Both the position numbers and the translations under genes were made by a program. A stretch of 64,000 nucleotides of DNA from Alteromonas aquimaris (GTDB lineage Bacteria > Pseudomonadota > Gammaproteobacteria > Enterobacterales > Alteromonadaceae). The notes beneath the pieces were generated by a model. It saw only the letters and a program-made list of their open reading frames with translations. It was not told where the DNA came from and did not search any database. The DNA lies in contig NZ_JAPFRD010000012.1 in the NCBI RefSeq assembly GCF_026183695.1, positions 60,504 through 124,503 of the forward strand, written 5' to 3'. Below are positions 9,155 through 20,048 of this stretch, piece by piece (positions within the stretch are counted from its first letter, which is position 1; every line of letters starts with the position of its first letter).

Positions 9155-10492
9155 TTAACCCTCTTTCTCGATCTTGGTTAAACAGTTACGCAGAATAGGG
9201 CCGTAATTGTATTTGCCTGGACAAACGTAAGTACAAAGTGCCAAATCTTCTTCGTCTAACTCTAAGCACCCCATTTGCTGTGCACTGTCGGTATCACCCG
9301 AAATCAGATCACGCAGTAACAATGTGGGCAGGATATCTAATGGCATAACCCGCTCATAATTACCAATTGGCACCATTGAACGTTCTGATCCATTAGTTGA
9401 CGTAGTCATATCGTAAGTTTTATTGCTCAGGTGTCCCAAATAGGCATTAGTCACTGAATGCATGTCTGAGCCAGGCGATAACCAACCAAATAACTTCTTC
9501 TCACGTCCTTCCTTAAGTAAGGACACCTGAAGGTGGAAACGACCAAGGAAACCATGTACACCCTGTGCTGTAGTACCATATAAAACAGAGCCAGAAACCA
9601 CTCGAACATCGCCTTCCACTACTTCATTCATGGTTAATTCGGTAATGTCAGCGCCAATTACTGTGCGTATAAGACGGGGGTTTGCTGCCGCCGGTCCACC
9701 TAAGGCCACGACTCGACGATTATCCAACTCACCTGTTTTTAATAAAGCGCCAATCGCCATCACATCTTGATAGTTGATGTGCCAAACGATTTTCTTTGGC
9801 CCAGCAGCATCTAAAAAGTGAATGTGGGTGCCTACCAAACCAGCTGGGTGAGGCCCACCAAACTCTTCTACATCGACTGCTGCATCGCCGGTGGCTACGT
9901 TTGAGCCGGCTGCTTTCGACACATAAACTTTACCACCACTCAACACCGTCATGGCTTTTAAACCATGAATAAAGTCTTGTTCACGTTCAGCAATAATAGG
10001 TGCCGGATCTGCTGCTAATGGGTTGGTATCCATTGCATTGACAAAAATAGCGGCTGGGATTGAATCAAGCGCAGGGGCCTTACTAAAAGGACGTGTACGC
10101 AATGCCGTCCACATGCCGGAGTCAACCAGGGTCTGCTGGAGCTCCGTTCGGGATGCATTCGCAATGTCAGATTCTGAAATCGTAGGGAAGCCCACTTTCT
10201 CATCACCTTGCACCTTGATCACAACTGACTGGAGTACACGCTTGGCGCCACGGTTAACTTCAACCACTTCACCAGCAGCAGGCGCGGTAAATTTAACGCC
10301 AGGATTCTTTTTGTCTTCAAAAAGCATCTGGCCTTTCTTTACCTGATCACCTACCTGAACGTGCATCGTTGGGCGCATGCCCACATATTCTTCTCCCAGA
10401 ATGGCAACGCGCGTCACAGCAACTCCTTCGGAGATTTGCTGCTCAGGCGCTCCCTTGATAGGGAGGTCGAGACCTTTCTTGATTTTTATCAT
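9155..10492 (-). CDS. nqrA: Na+-NQR subunit A
   Basis: The soluble quinone-associated subunit, about 445 residues from the ATG at 10492 ([18 protein letters not shown]), which matches the usual NqrA N-terminus. An upstream GTG at 10504 would add four residues and is slightly better placed behind a GAG, so the exact start is not certain. The RnfC-like barrel and C-terminal domain are complete. The Cys near [13 protein letters not shown] close to the C-terminus is conserved in the family. It is the first gene of the operon. Confidence 0.96.
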   Translation of the reverse strand: MIKIKKGLDLPIKGAPEQQISEGVAVTRVAILGEEYVGMRPTMHVQVGDQVKKGQMLFEDKKNPGVKFTAPAAGEVVEVNRGAKRVLQSVVIKVQGDEKVGFPTISESDIANASRTELQQTLVDSGMWTALRTRPFSKAPALDSIPAAIFVNAMDTNPLAADPAPIIAEREQDFIHGLKAMTVLSGGKVYVSKAAGSNVATGDAAVDVEEFGGPHPAGLVGTHIHFLDAAGPKKIVWHINYQDVMAIGALLKTGELDNRRVVALGGPAAANPRLIRTVIGADITELTMNEVVEGDVRVVSGSVLYGTTAQGVHGFLGRFHLQVSLLKEGREKKLFGWLSPGSDMHSVTNAYLGHLSNKTYDMTTSTNGSERSMVPIGNYERVMPLDILPTLLLRDLISGDTDSAQQMGCLELDEEDLALCTYVCPGKYNYGPILRNCLTKIEKEG

Positions 10493-10504
10493 ATGTATTT
10501 GCAC

Positions 10505-10891
10505 TACTCTAATTTAAAAATACCCTTTCGCATGACCGCTAAACTGCGAACGCTTATGCAAAAAAGCACTATCGACCTAAAAACATAGCTTAGTTAAGAC
10601 ATACTGGCTACACAGTTTTACCCCAGAACAAATATTCCCGGTGATACTTGATCACTGCCTACGAATGTTGTGGAGCTTATGCTTGTCAGCAACGTCGTCC
10701 CTGATTTGGCGTAGCTAAGCATGAGAAAAGCTATATCTTATGAGGAGTAAACAAAAGTACCCCTACTTAATTTCGGGATTTTAGCATTAACCAGCCACTT
10801 TGTGCCATGCAAATAATGGATAAACAGCCATTTTTTTAATCAGCACCTGTTAATTTTGTTTTCCGCAAAGGAATGTAATGGGTTGGCGTGG
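10505..10891. other. Intergenic region upstream of nqrA
   Basis: About 390 bases between fabV's terminator and nqrA. It must hold the nqr promoter, but no -35/-10 pair stands out. There is an imperfect dyad GTGAT-ACTTG-ATCAC near 10640 with the wrong spacing for a CRP site. No gene is supported here. Confidence 0.5.
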
Positions 10892-10926
10892 TGGAAATAA
10901 AATGACCTGCGCTAGGGCAGGTCATT
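10892..10926 (-). terminator. Terminator after fabV
   Basis: A perfect 10-bp stem AATGACCTGC/GCAGGTCATT (10901-10910 with 10917-10926, six-base loop) lies 20 bases past the fabV stop. It is followed on the minus strand by TTATTTCC, a weak T-rich tail. Confidence 0.65.
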
Positions 10927-10945
10927 CGGTGTGAGGTAAAACAGA

Positions 10946-12124
10946 TTACCAGTTTACCATGGGGTCAACGTCTTGCTCATAGTCAACCGAGTCGATATCA
11001 AAGCCAAACAGCTTTAAAAACTCGTGGTTGTAACCTTTATAATCACTCAGCTGATGAAAATTTTCTTGTGTAGTCTGGTCCCACAAAGCTTTGATTTTAG
11101 CCTGAGTCTGATCATTGGTTTCCTTACCATCCATGCGGTAGCGGTTTTGTTCGTCCAGCGTAGGATTGTCTCCATACAAGCACTCGTTAAACAAGCCCTG
11201 TATCTGTTCAATACAGCCCTCATGGGTACCTTCTTCTTTCATCACTTTGTAGATCAATGAAATATAAAGGGGCATCACCGGAATAGCAGAACTCGCCTGG
11301 GTGACCAAGGCTTTTAAAGATGAAACATGTGCTTCAACGGACAATTCACTATGTTTACTGTTGATTGCAGCCGCCGCACGATCCAAGTCTTCCTTCGCTT
11401 TACCGATAGTGGCTTGACCATAAATAGGCCAGGTCAATTCTTTACCAATATACGTATAAGCAGTGGTTTTAGCGCCGTCAGCTAATACATCTGCGTCCGC
11501 CAGCGCATTAAGCCAACGCTCCCAGTCCTCCCCGCCCATCACTTTAATTGTATGGGCGATTTCTTCATCCGTGGCAGGCTCAAGACTGACCTCATGGACC
11601 TTGTCCTTATCCGTATCATAAGTTTTAGTGGTATATGCCTGACCCACGGGTTTAAGGGTCGACTTATACGTAATTCCAGATTCTGGATCAGTGCGACGTG
11701 GCGAAGCCAGACTGTAAATGACAAGATCAACCTTGCCCAAATCTGCCTTAATTTTATCGATCACCTGGTTTTTCATCTCATCTGAAAACGCATCGCCATT
11801 CAGGGTATCCGCATACAGACCAGCGCTCCTTGCCTCTTGATGAAATGCAGCCGTGTTATACCAGCCTGCTGTGCCCGTTTTTCTATCTGTTGGTGCTTTC
11901 TCAAAACATATCCCAAGCGTCTTTGCACCATACCCGAATGCGGCGGTGATACGCGAAGCTAAACCGTAACCCGTAGAGCACCCTATCACTAATACATTTT
12001 TGGGCCCCTCGGCATCAGGTTTATGCTGTTGAACATAATTAATTTGCTCTTTAACAGCAGCGGCACAACCCACCGGATGGGCATTCGTACAAATAAAGCC
12101 TCGTACTTTCGGCTTAATTACCAT
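10946..12124 (-). CDS. fabV: Enoyl-ACP reductase FabV (trans-2-enoyl-CoA reductase type)
   Basis: A 392-residue NADH-dependent enoyl-ACP reductase of the FabV class, the last reductive step of fatty-acid elongation. The cofactor-binding segment VLVIGCSTGYG lies near residues 45-54. The active-site pair is Tyr235 and Lys244 in YGQATIGKAK, the Y-x8-K spacing that separates FabV from FabI's Y-x6-K. The N-terminus MVIKPKVRGFICTNAHPVGC is typical. FabV enzymes are known to be poorly inhibited by triclosan. It is probably monocistronic, with a hairpin terminator behind it. Confidence 0.97.
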   Translation of the reverse strand: MVIKPKVRGFICTNAHPVGCAAAVKEQINYVQQHKPDAEGPKNVLVIGCSTGYGLASRITAAFGYGAKTLGICFEKAPTDRKTGTAGWYNTAAFHQEARSAGLYADTLNGDAFSDEMKNQVIDKIKADLGKVDLVIYSLASPRRTDPESGITYKSTLKPVGQAYTTKTYDTDKDKVHEVSLEPATDEEIAHTIKVMGGEDWERWLNALADADVLADGAKTTAYTYIGKELTWPIYGQATIGKAKEDLDRAAAAINSKHSELSVEAHVSSLKALVTQASSAIPVMPLYISLIYKVMKEEGTHEGCIEQIQGLFNECLYGDNPTLDEQNRYRMDGKETNDQTQAKIKALWDQTTQENFHQLSDYKGYNHEFLKLFGFDIDSVDYEQDVDPMVNW

Positions 12125-12195
12125 AACTATTTATCCTTTGCTTAGATGCGGCTATTGTATGCATGCAATCGATGATAACAACTCGGAGCAGCTCG

Positions 12196-13287
12196 TTATC
12201 GGCGCAAATTGAAATACGCCTGCTCCGAAAGCCCATTATAATGGGCAATTCGTTGATAAAAATCCTCGTACGACTGGTACACTTTTTTAAACGTTGCATC
12301 TTGGGAAGATTTTTCAGCAAGCACTTCTTTTGTTGCCGCTTTAAGTGCTTGCAGCACATCATCAGGCAACTTTTTAACGGTTACCCCATGTTCATTAGTT
12401 AATTTGCGCATAGCCTGGACATTTCGCGCCACGTATTCGCTTAAAATTTCCTGGTTTACCGCTTTAGTGGCCACCTCGATAATTTTTTTCAAATGAGGTG
12501 GCAGTGCCGTCAAGGCTTCTTTGTTGACAAGAAATTCGAGGTTTGCACCAGGTTCATGCCAAGGGGTGGTGTAATAGAACTTGGCTGCTCTAAATAAGCC
12601 GAACGCTAGATCGTTATACGGGCCTACCCACTCTGAAGCATCGATGGCACCGGTCTGGAGAGCCACAAATATCTCCCCACCAGTGAGCGAAACAGGGACG
12701 CCACCGACTTTTCTAAAGACCTCTCCACCTAACCCAGGTATCCGCATTTTCAGGCCAGTTAAATCATCAACACTGTTGATCTCGCGTTTAAACCATCCGG
12801 CCATTTGGGCGCCGGTGTTGCCTCCTGGGTAGGGGATAACTCCAAAAGGAGCATATAGTTCCCGCCATAATTCCATACCGCCGCCATAGTCGAGCCAGGC
12901 ATTCATCTCCGAGGCATTCATGCCAAACGGAATTGCTGCAAATATTGGCGCGGCGGGCATTTTACCCTTCCAATAATACGCACCTGAGTGGCCCATTTGA
13001 GCGGTTCCCTGCGAGACCGCATCAAATACCTCAAACCCTGGTACCAGCTCCCCTGCACCGTAAACTTTAATTTTCAGCTGTCCTGCTGACATTTCATCCA
13101 CATATTTTGCGAAGAGCTCTGGAGCGTGACCTAAGCCGGGGAAGTTTTTAGGCCACGAAGTGACTAATTTCCATTCGTAGTTTTTCACCTCCACCAACTC
13201 TTCCGATGTGGGTTCGGTCGCCTTTTCAGAACAAGCCTGAAGTAGAGAGAGTGTAATGAGAATAAAGATTATTTTTATTTTGTGCAT
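12196..13287 (-). CDS. dctP: TRAP transporter solute-binding protein, TakP-like
   Basis: A 363-residue DctP-family periplasmic receptor. The signal ends in a lipobox, LLQAC, so it is probably lipid-anchored. Landmarks are WKLVTSWPKNFPGLG, the conserved Arg in LKMRIPGLGGEVFRKVGG and the ligand-facing EWVGPYNDL. These blocks resemble the 2-oxo-acid binding receptor TakP more than the C4-dicarboxylate receptors, so I infer a 2-oxo-acid ligand with moderate certainty. It is the last gene of a dctQ-dctM-dctP set, 12 bases after dctM. Confidence 0.9.
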   Translation of the reverse strand: MHKIKIIFILITLSLLQACSEKATEPTSEELVEVKNYEWKLVTSWPKNFPGLGHAPELFAKYVDEMSAGQLKIKVYGAGELVPGFEVFDAVSQGTAQMGHSGAYYWKGKMPAAPIFAAIPFGMNASEMNAWLDYGGGMELWRELYAPFGVIPYPGGNTGAQMAGWFKREINSVDDLTGLKMRIPGLGGEVFRKVGGVPVSLTGGEIFVALQTGAIDASEWVGPYNDLAFGLFRAAKFYYTTPWHEPGANLEFLVNKEALTALPPHLKKIIEVATKAVNQEILSEYVARNVQAMRKLTNEHGVTVKKLPDDVLQALKAATKEVLAEKSSQDATFKKVYQSYEDFYQRIAHYNGLSEQAYFNLRR

Positions 13288-13299
13288 GGTGTTTTCCGG

Positions 13300-14673
13300 T
13301 TATCCATATAGCCAATCTGGTAATGCTGTGACCAGTGTCGGCCAGATAGCAAGCGCTATTAATAACATAATTTGTATGAATATAAAGGGTATTACTCCGC
13401 GGTATATATCTCCAGTGGCGACATTTGCTGGGGCCACCCCTCGTAAATAAAACAATGCAAAACCAAAGGGTGGAGTTAAAAAGGAGGTTTGTAAATTTAC
13501 CGCCAGCATAATTCCAAGCCAAATAGGATCGACCCCCATGGTAAGCAAAACCGGCGCGATTATGGGCACCACCACAAATGTAATTTCGATGAAGTCCAGG
13601 ATAAACCCTAGGATAAACACCACCAACATAACCAATACCATCGCAGCGAAGATGCCACCGGGTAAATCAGATAAAAAACCGTGTACGAGCTCTTCACCAC
13701 CAAAGCCACGAAAAACTAAAGAAAAGATAGATGCGCCGATAAGGATTAAAAATACCATCGACGTAATTTTAGTCGTTTCCAACATCACTTCGCGCAGCCT
13801 GGAGACAGACATCTTCTGCTGAGCGAGCGCTAACACTAATGCGCCCATTGCCCCTACGCCGGCAGCTTCAGTCGGGGTTGCGAACCCACCCAGGATAGAT
13901 CCTAATACGATAAATATCAGAATGAGGGGCGGTAACAAAGAAGTAAGCAATTTCTTGATAGCTAATGTTGTTTCGCTATTCATATCTTCCGCAGTGGGCA
14001 TGGCGGTTTTAGATAAAAAAGACATAGCTAGCACGTATATCAGATACATCCCAACTAAGAGCATTCCAGGCACTATCGCCCCGACAAACAAGTCACCTAC
14101 CGATACCGAATCAGGTGAAAATATGCCCATGGATAACTGCGCCTTTTGGTATGCACTGGATAACACGTCGCCAAGTAAAACCAAGGCAATAGAGGGTGGA
14201 ATAATTTGTCCCAAGGTACCCGTCGCACAAATAGCACCACTGGCAAACGAAGGACTATAGCCACGCTTTAACATCGCCGGTAAGGAAAGCAATCCCATGG
14301 TAACAACTGTGGCACCGACTATTCCGGTACTGGCAGCCAGCAGCATGCCAACGAGAACAACTGAGACCGCCATACCTGACTTAAAACGTCCAAAAAGCTG
14401 TGCCATAGAAACCAGTAAGGCCTCGGCCACTTTCGACTTTTCCAACACTATGCCCATAAAGATAAATAGCGGTACTGCCATTAGTGTCTGGTTGGTGAGA
14501 ATGCCGTAAAACCGACTGGGAAGGGCATTTAAGTAGCTAGGGTCAAAACTTCCCGACCACACCCCAATTCCAGCAAAAATCAAGGAGGTACCGGCGAGCG
14601 TTAACGCCACGGGGTACCCAAACAATAATACAAAACAAATAACTAAAAAGAGAACGACTGCCATCCACTCCAT
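13300..14673 (-). CDS. dctM: TRAP transporter large permease
   Basis: The 457-residue DctM-family subunit, a 12-helix ion-transporter-superfamily permease that carries out sodium-driven uptake of the ligand delivered by DctP. The sequence is a run of hydrophobic segments with family loops such as GATVVTMGLLSLPAMLKRGY and GFATPTEAAGVGA, and an FLTPPFGFALFYLRG block near the C-terminus. It starts 11 bases after dctQ. Full length, nothing unusual. Confidence 0.95.
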   Translation of the reverse strand: MEWMAVVLFLVICFVLLFGYPVALTLAGTSLIFAGIGVWSGSFDPSYLNALPSRFYGILTNQTLMAVPLFIFMGIVLEKSKVAEALLVSMAQLFGRFKSGMAVSVVLVGMLLAASTGIVGATVVTMGLLSLPAMLKRGYSPSFASGAICATGTLGQIIPPSIALVLLGDVLSSAYQKAQLSMGIFSPDSVSVGDLFVGAIVPGMLLVGMYLIYVLAMSFLSKTAMPTAEDMNSETTLAIKKLLTSLLPPLILIFIVLGSILGGFATPTEAAGVGAMGALVLALAQQKMSVSRLREVMLETTKITSMVFLILIGASIFSLVFRGFGGEELVHGFLSDLPGGIFAAMVLVMLVVFILGFILDFIEITFVVVPIIAPVLLTMGVDPIWLGIMLAVNLQTSFLTPPFGFALFYLRGVAPANVATGDIYRGVIPFIFIQIMLLIALAIWPTLVTALPDWLYG

Positions 14674-14684
14674 TGCTGTTCCTG

Positions 14685-15218
14685 TTACTTGGTTAAATTA
14701 ATAAGTTGGGTGACACTGTTTATCAGCATGCTAACTCCTTGCAAAAAAAGCAGAAGAGCCCCTAGTGGAATCAGCGTTTTGAGTAAAAATACTAGCGGCA
14801 GCCCCCCCGCTTCCTGCGAGGTCTCCAACAAACTCCATGATTCAGTAACGTAAGGCAGGCTGTAAAAGAAGATAAAAATACATACGGGGAAAAGCAGCAC
14901 TAGCGTACCCACGGCATCAATCCAACACTTATTCTTTGGGGACATCTTGCGGTAAAATACATCCACCCGCACATGCCCATCTTCGGCTAAAGTGAAAGCG
15001 ATGCCGATCATAAATACGGCCGCATGCAGATACATCACTGATTCCTGCATGGCTATCCAGCCAACGCCGACCCCATAACGCAGCACCACAATAGCGAATG
15101 TGATCAGCACCATCAGCAATGTTGCCACGCTGATCCAAATGCAAAGCGCACGATTTATCTGTGTGATTCGCCGACTAATCAGCATAACGTTTCCGGCCGA
15201 AGCCGAGGGAGAAGACAT
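14685..15218 (-). CDS. dctQ: TRAP transporter small permease
   Basis: A 177-residue DctQ-family protein with four membrane helices. The family block WIAMQESVMYLHAAVFMIG and the loop DGHVRVDVFYRKM are present. It partners DctM in the membrane. It is the first gene of the TRAP operon, so the operon promoter should lie in the roughly 120 bases between it and fklB. Confidence 0.92.
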   Translation of the reverse strand: MSSPSASAGNVMLISRRITQINRALCIWISVATLLMVLITFAIVVLRYGVGVGWIAMQESVMYLHAAVFMIGIAFTLAEDGHVRVDVFYRKMSPKNKCWIDAVGTLVLLFPVCIFIFFYSLPYVTESWSLLETSQEAGGLPLVFLLKTLIPLGALLLFLQGVSMLINSVTQLINLTK

Positions 15219-15342
15219 GAACCCTAACCTGATATTAACGAGTGATTAACAAGGCTGACTAGGGTAATGGCAAATGGAGGCTTTGCCAACTGTTGAACAG
15301 CTACCTGATTAAAATAATTCAGGTAGCTGCAGGATTTATAAA

Positions 15343-15963
15343 TTAACCTAGGATATCAAGCAATTCCACATCGAAAACCAATGTGCTATAAGGCTTAATT
15401 GCCGCACCTGCACCTTGTTCACCATAGGCAAGTTGCTGTGGAATAGTCAATTTCCACTTCGCCCCAACGGGCATCATCTGCAGTGCTTCGGTCCAGCCTT
15501 TGATCACGCCGTTTACTGGGAATTCTGCGGGTTGACCACGCTGATATGAACTATCAAACACAGTGCCGTCGATAAGTTCACCGTGATAATGCACGCGCAC
15601 GGTGCTATTAGCATTAGGCTTTTCACCATTGCCGGCTTCAACGACTTCATACTGCAATCCAGATTCAGTCACTGATACCTCGTCGCGTTTTGCGTTTTCA
15701 GCTAAGAATGTTTCATTCTCAGCAATTACCGCTTTGTTTTGTTCGGCTTTTTCCGCCTGCATACGTTGATGGATTGCTCCAAACGCATCCCGAAGCTGTT
15801 CGTTGTCTACCTGTTGGCTTTCACCGTTAAACGCATCACGCAAACCTTCTACAACAGCGTCTAATGCCAGCCCGTCAAATGGATTGGATTTTAACTGCTC
15901 GCCCATTTGCCAGCCGATACCGTAACTTGCCTGAGATTCAATTGAAGAAAATTTATCTGACAC
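15343..15963 (-). CDS. fklB: FKBP-type peptidyl-prolyl isomerase
   Basis: A 206-residue protein starting at GTG 15963 (VSDKFSSIESQASYGIG), chosen because AGGAG lies just upstream. A longer frame to 16083 lacks a binding site and conserved residues. The N-terminal alpha-helical dimerisation domain is followed by a full FKBP domain, with VRVHYHGELIDGTVFDSSY and the closing STLVFDVELLDI. There is no signal peptide, so it is cytoplasmic, as FklB/FkpB-type proteins are. It probably has its own promoter. Confidence 0.93.
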   Translation of the reverse strand: MSDKFSSIESQASYGIGWQMGEQLKSNPFDGLALDAVVEGLRDAFNGESQQVDNEQLRDAFGAIHQRMQAEKAEQNKAVIAENETFLAENAKRDEVSVTESGLQYEVVEAGNGEKPNANSTVRVHYHGELIDGTVFDSSYQRGQPAEFPVNGVIKGWTEALQMMPVGAKWKLTIPQQLAYGEQGAGAAIKPYSTLVFDVELLDILG

Positions 15964-16195
15964 ATTTACTCCTGAAATTTTATTACATTTTTTGAATGAT
16001 AAATAATCGATATAATTAATAATTATGCTGACTATTTGTAAGCGGGCCACATTATAACACAGTCCTCGCCACCCTGCGCCCACATTGCCTGAAATAGATT
16101 TGAACCAAACTAAAGAGATTAATTTATAACTGAAAGTGGTTAGACATCAGCGTTTACACACAGTAAGGTGAATAGCAGGCAAGCAGGAGGAAACA

Positions 16196-18817
16196 ATGCA
16201 ATCACACTATGATGCTGAACTTAAAGATACTGTGCGATATCTGGGCACAGTGCTCGGACAAACGATTAAAGCACAACTGGGTCAAGAGTGGCTGGATCGG
16301 ATAGAGACCATCCGCAAAGACGGACGAGCATCATATCAGGGTGAAGGCACAGCCTCTGAAAATCTGAAAGAAATTTTCAAAAACATGGCTGACGCTGATT
16401 TATTGACGGTGGGCAGAGCATTTGCCCAGTTTTTGAATCTGGGTAATATTGCCGAGCAAGAATATAACAGTGCAATGAATGTTGATGCTTCCATCGACAC
16501 CCTGTTCGCGCATGTTGATAAAGCAAACCTGTCACCCGAAAAAGTATTACAAGCGGTCAGTAAACTTAATATTGATATGGTATTAACAGCTCATCCTACC
16601 GAAGTTACTCGCCGTACTCTCATCCATAAGCACAAAGAGCTGGCCAGTTGCCTGCAGTCGATTCATCAGGAAACGCTGACAGATTATGAGCGTTCACGTG
16701 TCGAAACCCGCATTGCAGATTTGATTAGCCAGGCGTGGCACACGGAAGAAATTCGCTCGGTGCGTCCTACGCCCGTTGATGAAGCGCGGTGGGGCTTCTC
16801 TGTTATTGAAAACTCGCTTTGGGAAGCGGTACCTGAGTTTTTACGTGAGTTAGACGAACGCCTTGAACAGGAATATAAGGTTTCTTTACCTATTGATGCT
16901 TCACCCATTCAGTTCAGTTCTTGGATGGGCGGTGATCGTGATGGTAATCCGTTTGTCACGGCAAAAGTCACCGAGCAGGTATTATTGCTGGCGCGAAAAC
17001 GTGCGGCGAAATTGTTTGCACAGGATTTAGATAACCTTCAGGTCGAACTGTCGATGTTCGATTGCAACGAGGCGTTACGCGAAGCAGCCGGTGATGCTAA
17101 TGAGCCATATCGCGCCGTACTGAGGCCCTTATTGCAGCGATGTGTTGCTACGCGCGATGGGATTTCTGATTATTTGGCCGGTAAAAATGTCGATCCCACA
17201 AATTGGATTGAGTCTGACGATGAGTTGCTAGCCCCGCTGACCCTTTGCTACAACTCGCTATGTGACATAGGCATGAAAGTCACGGCAGATGGAAAACTGC
17301 TAGACACGATTCGCCGGGTACATAGCTTCGGGGTTCATTTGCTACGTTTAGACATTCGACAGGATTCTGAACGCCACGCAAACGTATTTAGCGAACTTAC
17401 GCGTTATCTGGGACTAGGAGACTATGCTCAATGGAGTGAGGCGGACAAGCAAGCTTTCTTGTTGCGTGAATTGAGTTCCAAACGCCCGTTATTTCCAACT
17501 AACTGGGAGGCTTCGGAAGAAGTACGCGAAGTACTCGATACCTGTAAAATCATTGCGAAACACCGTAAAGACGGCTTTGGCATCTATATTATATCCATGG
17601 CTAGTGAGCCGTCCGATGTCCTGGCCGTACAACTTCTTCTACAAGAAAGCGGAGTCACCTGGCCAATGCCGGTAGCGCCACTGTTTGAAACCTTGGATGA
17701 TTTAAATAATTCTCCAGAGGTGATGCAGCGACTGCTTTCTATCGATTGGTATAGGGGTTACGTAAAAGGCCGTCAATTCGTGATGATCGGCTATTCTGAT
17801 TCGGCTAAAGATGCCGGCGCACTCGCTGCTGGCTGGGCACAATATGAATCTCAGGAAGCGTTGGTAAAAGTCGCCAATGAGTTTGACGTTACACTTACCT
17901 TGTTCCATGGCCGCGGCGGTACAATCGGGCGCGGTGGTTTGCCGGCTCATGCAGCGATCCACTCGCAGCCTCCGGGTTCGTTAGATGGGGGGTTTAGAGT
18001 AACCGAACAGGGTGAAACCATTCGCTATAAATTTGGTATGCCTAGACTCGCCAAACGCAGTTTGGGAATCTATACCAGTGCAATTATTGAAGCTATGTTA
18101 TTCCCACCTCCTGAACCAAAACAGGAATGGCGCGAACTTATTACAAAAATGGCAGCGCTGGGGCGTGACAACTATCGCAAGACGGTACGCAATGATCCTG
18201 ACTTCGTACCCTATTTCAGAGTGGCTACGCCAGAGCAAGAACTCGGAAAACTGCCTCTTGGTAGCCGCCCCTCAAAACGTAAACCATCAGGGGGAATTGA
18301 AAGTCTCCGTGCTATCCCCTGGATATTTGCCTGGGCGCAAACCCGCTTAGTTTTACCTTCATGGCTGGGTGTTATGCGGGCCATTGATGAGGTTAAAGCG
18401 GCGAGTAAAGAGGAGGTGGTCAATGAAATGTTCAGAGACTGGCCATTCTACCGTTCCCGTCTTTCTATGTTGGACATGGTGTTTCACAAAGCCGATCCTC
18501 GTATCAGCGAAGAATATGATGCGCGACTTGTTCCACAAGAACTACGACATTTTGGTGAGGAGCTGCGTAATGAGCTCAAATCCAGCGTTGCGTCGTTACT
18601 CAAACTCACTAACCAGAAATCGATAATGGCGGATGATCCCAGAGGGAAAGAGTCTATGAATATTCGCGCTGGTTACTTGCAACCCTTGCATTTCTTACAA
18701 ATCGAACTGCTAGAGCGTATTCGAAAACTGCAAGAGGATACTGCTGATACAACGTTAGAAAGAGCGATGATGGTGACCATTGCTGGTATTGCTATTGGAA
18801 TGCGCAATACCGGTTAA
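16196..18817 (+). CDS. ppc: Phosphoenolpyruvate carboxylase
   Basis: An 873-residue anaplerotic enzyme that makes oxaloacetate from phosphoenolpyruvate and bicarbonate. The catalytic His is in VLTAHPTEVTRRT near residue 140. Further signature segments are GYSDSAKDAGALAAGW and the glycine-rich FHGRGGTIGRGG. The C-terminus ends MRNTG, equivalent to the usual QNTG. Its start follows GCAGGAGGAAAC, a strong ribosome binding site. It is transcribed alone. The adjacent malate dehydrogenase gene lies convergently behind it. Confidence 0.98.
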   Translation: MQSHYDAELKDTVRYLGTVLGQTIKAQLGQEWLDRIETIRKDGRASYQGEGTASENLKEIFKNMADADLLTVGRAFAQFLNLGNIAEQEYNSAMNVDASIDTLFAHVDKANLSPEKVLQAVSKLNIDMVLTAHPTEVTRRTLIHKHKELASCLQSIHQETLTDYERSRVETRIADLISQAWHTEEIRSVRPTPVDEARWGFSVIENSLWEAVPEFLRELDERLEQEYKVSLPIDASPIQFSSWMGGDRDGNPFVTAKVTEQVLLLARKRAAKLFAQDLDNLQVELSMFDCNEALREAAGDANEPYRAVLRPLLQRCVATRDGISDYLAGKNVDPTNWIESDDELLAPLTLCYNSLCDIGMKVTADGKLLDTIRRVHSFGVHLLRLDIRQDSERHANVFSELTRYLGLGDYAQWSEADKQAFLLRELSSKRPLFPTNWEASEEVREVLDTCKIIAKHRKDGFGIYIISMASEPSDVLAVQLLLQESGVTWPMPVAPLFETLDDLNNSPEVMQRLLSIDWYRGYVKGRQFVMIGYSDSAKDAGALAAGWAQYESQEALVKVANEFDVTLTLFHGRGGTIGRGGLPAHAAIHSQPPGSLDGGFRVTEQGETIRYKFGMPRLAKRSLGIYTSAIIEAMLFPPPEPKQEWRELITKMAALGRDNYRKTVRNDPDFVPYFRVATPEQELGKLPLGSRPSKRKPSGGIESLRAIPWIFAWAQTRLVLPSWLGVMRAIDEVKAASKEEVVNEMFRDWPFYRSRLSMLDMVFHKADPRISEEYDARLVPQELRHFGEELRNELKSSVASLLKLTNQKSIMADDPRGKESMNIRAGYLQPLHFLQIELLERIRKLQEDTADTTLERAMMVTIAGIAIGMRNTG

Positions 18818-18847
18818 GCATTCTTTCCACCATACCGGTTTGGCAGT

Positions 18848-18889
18848 AAAAAGACCCCCAGTAATTGGAATGTCTAACTATTGGGGGTC
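18848..18889 (-). terminator. Terminator shared between ppc and mdh
   Basis: The stem GACCCCCA/TGGGGGTC (18853-18860 with 18882-18889) has a T5 tail on the minus strand, placing it as the mdh terminator. On the plus strand the tail is poor, so it may serve ppc only weakly. Confidence 0.7.
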
Positions 18890-18957
18890 ACTTCTAGATA
18901 GCCAACCTCTTCAACTTATTCACAAAATGTGAAACGTAAAAAGTGTAAAGGGAAAAC

Positions 18958-19896
18958 TTAGCTATTAACGAACTCTACGCCAATTTGAATGTCGCCACGT
19001 AAACCTTCTAACATATCGTCTTTCGCTTTTTGCTCGAAGCTGCTTAGATTGCCATAAGGCAGGATCTCTTCTACACCATTAGGCCCTAAGCGTACTGGGT
19101 GAGAGAAGAAAGCCGCATCATCACTGTCGTCAGTTTGCACGTAGGTATATTCAACCACGTTTTCGCCTTGCATCGCTGCCACCAATGACAAACAAAAACG
19201 TGCTGCAGCTTGTCCCATCGACAAAGTAGCAGAGCCGCCACCAGCTTTGGCTTCAACCACTTCAGTACCAGCGTTTTGAATACGATGGGTCAGCTTTTCT
19301 ACTTCTTCATCACTGAAACTTACGCCTTCCACTTGGGAAAGTAGCGGCAGAATCGTCGTGCCAGAATGCCCACCAATGACCGGAACATGCACATTTGCCG
19401 GATCAAGATCTTTTAATTCAGCAACAAACGTCTCAGCTCGGATAACGTCAAGTGTGGTGACACCGAACAATTTGTTCTTATCGTAGACACCTTTCTGCTT
19501 CAAGGTCTCTGCTGCAATGGCCACCGTAGTGTTCACAGGGTTCGTTATGACACCGATACACGCTTTTGGACAATGTTCGGCCACCCCTTCAATTAAGGTT
19601 TTTACAATACCAGCGTTGATATTGAACAAATCTGAACGATCCATACCAGGTTTACGAGGAACACCAGCAGGAATAAGTACAATATCTGTACCTGTTAACG
19701 CTTGTTCTAATTCCTCTTTTCCGTGACCGGTGACTTTAACTGCAGTGGGGATATGACTTAGATCAACAGCAACACCTGGCACAACCGGTGCCACATCATA
19801 TAGCGCTAACTCTGATCCAGCTGGCAGTTGTGTTTTCAACAACAACGATAGCGCTTGACCAATACCACCGGCAGCACCCAACACGGCTACTTTCAT
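18958..19896 (-). CDS. mdh: Malate dehydrogenase
   Basis: A 312-residue NAD-dependent enzyme of the TCA cycle. The Rossmann motif [15 protein letters not shown] is at the N-terminus. The substrate loop is [16 protein letters not shown], with [13 protein letters not shown] and the active-site His in [12 protein letters not shown]. It is divergent from argR across 261 bases, the same neighbourhood as in enteric bacteria. A 7-6-7 dyad lies about 40 bases upstream of its start. Confidence 0.98.
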   Translation of the reverse strand: MKVAVLGAAGGIGQALSLLLKTQLPAGSELALYDVAPVVPGVAVDLSHIPTAVKVTGHGKEELEQALTGTDIVLIPAGVPRKPGMDRSDLFNINAGIVKTLIEGVAEHCPKACIGVITNPVNTTVAIAAETLKQKGVYDKNKLFGVTTLDVIRAETFVAELKDLDPANVHVPVIGGHSGTTILPLLSQVEGVSFSDEEVEKLTHRIQNAGTEVVEAKAGGGSATLSMGQAAARFCLSLVAAMQGENVVEYTYVQTDDSDDAAFFSHPVRLGPNGVEEILPYGNLSSFEQKAKDDMLEGLRGDIQIGVEFVNS

Positions 19897-20048
19897 ACCA
19901 TTTCTCCTATGGTTTACTCTCGTTTCTTAACGGAGCGTCACAGTAATGTAACGCAAAAGAAAACGCAATCGTATTCAGGGCAAGTGATCCGTGACAAACC
20001 TTTCGACGGCTCGACTTCCTGTTTAACGACTGCATATATTCAAAAACT

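Noticed and set aside
10636..10658. CRP-like site upstream of nqrA
   Set aside because: The GTGA and TCAC half-sites are seven bases apart instead of eight between cores, and the flanks do not fit, so it is not supported.
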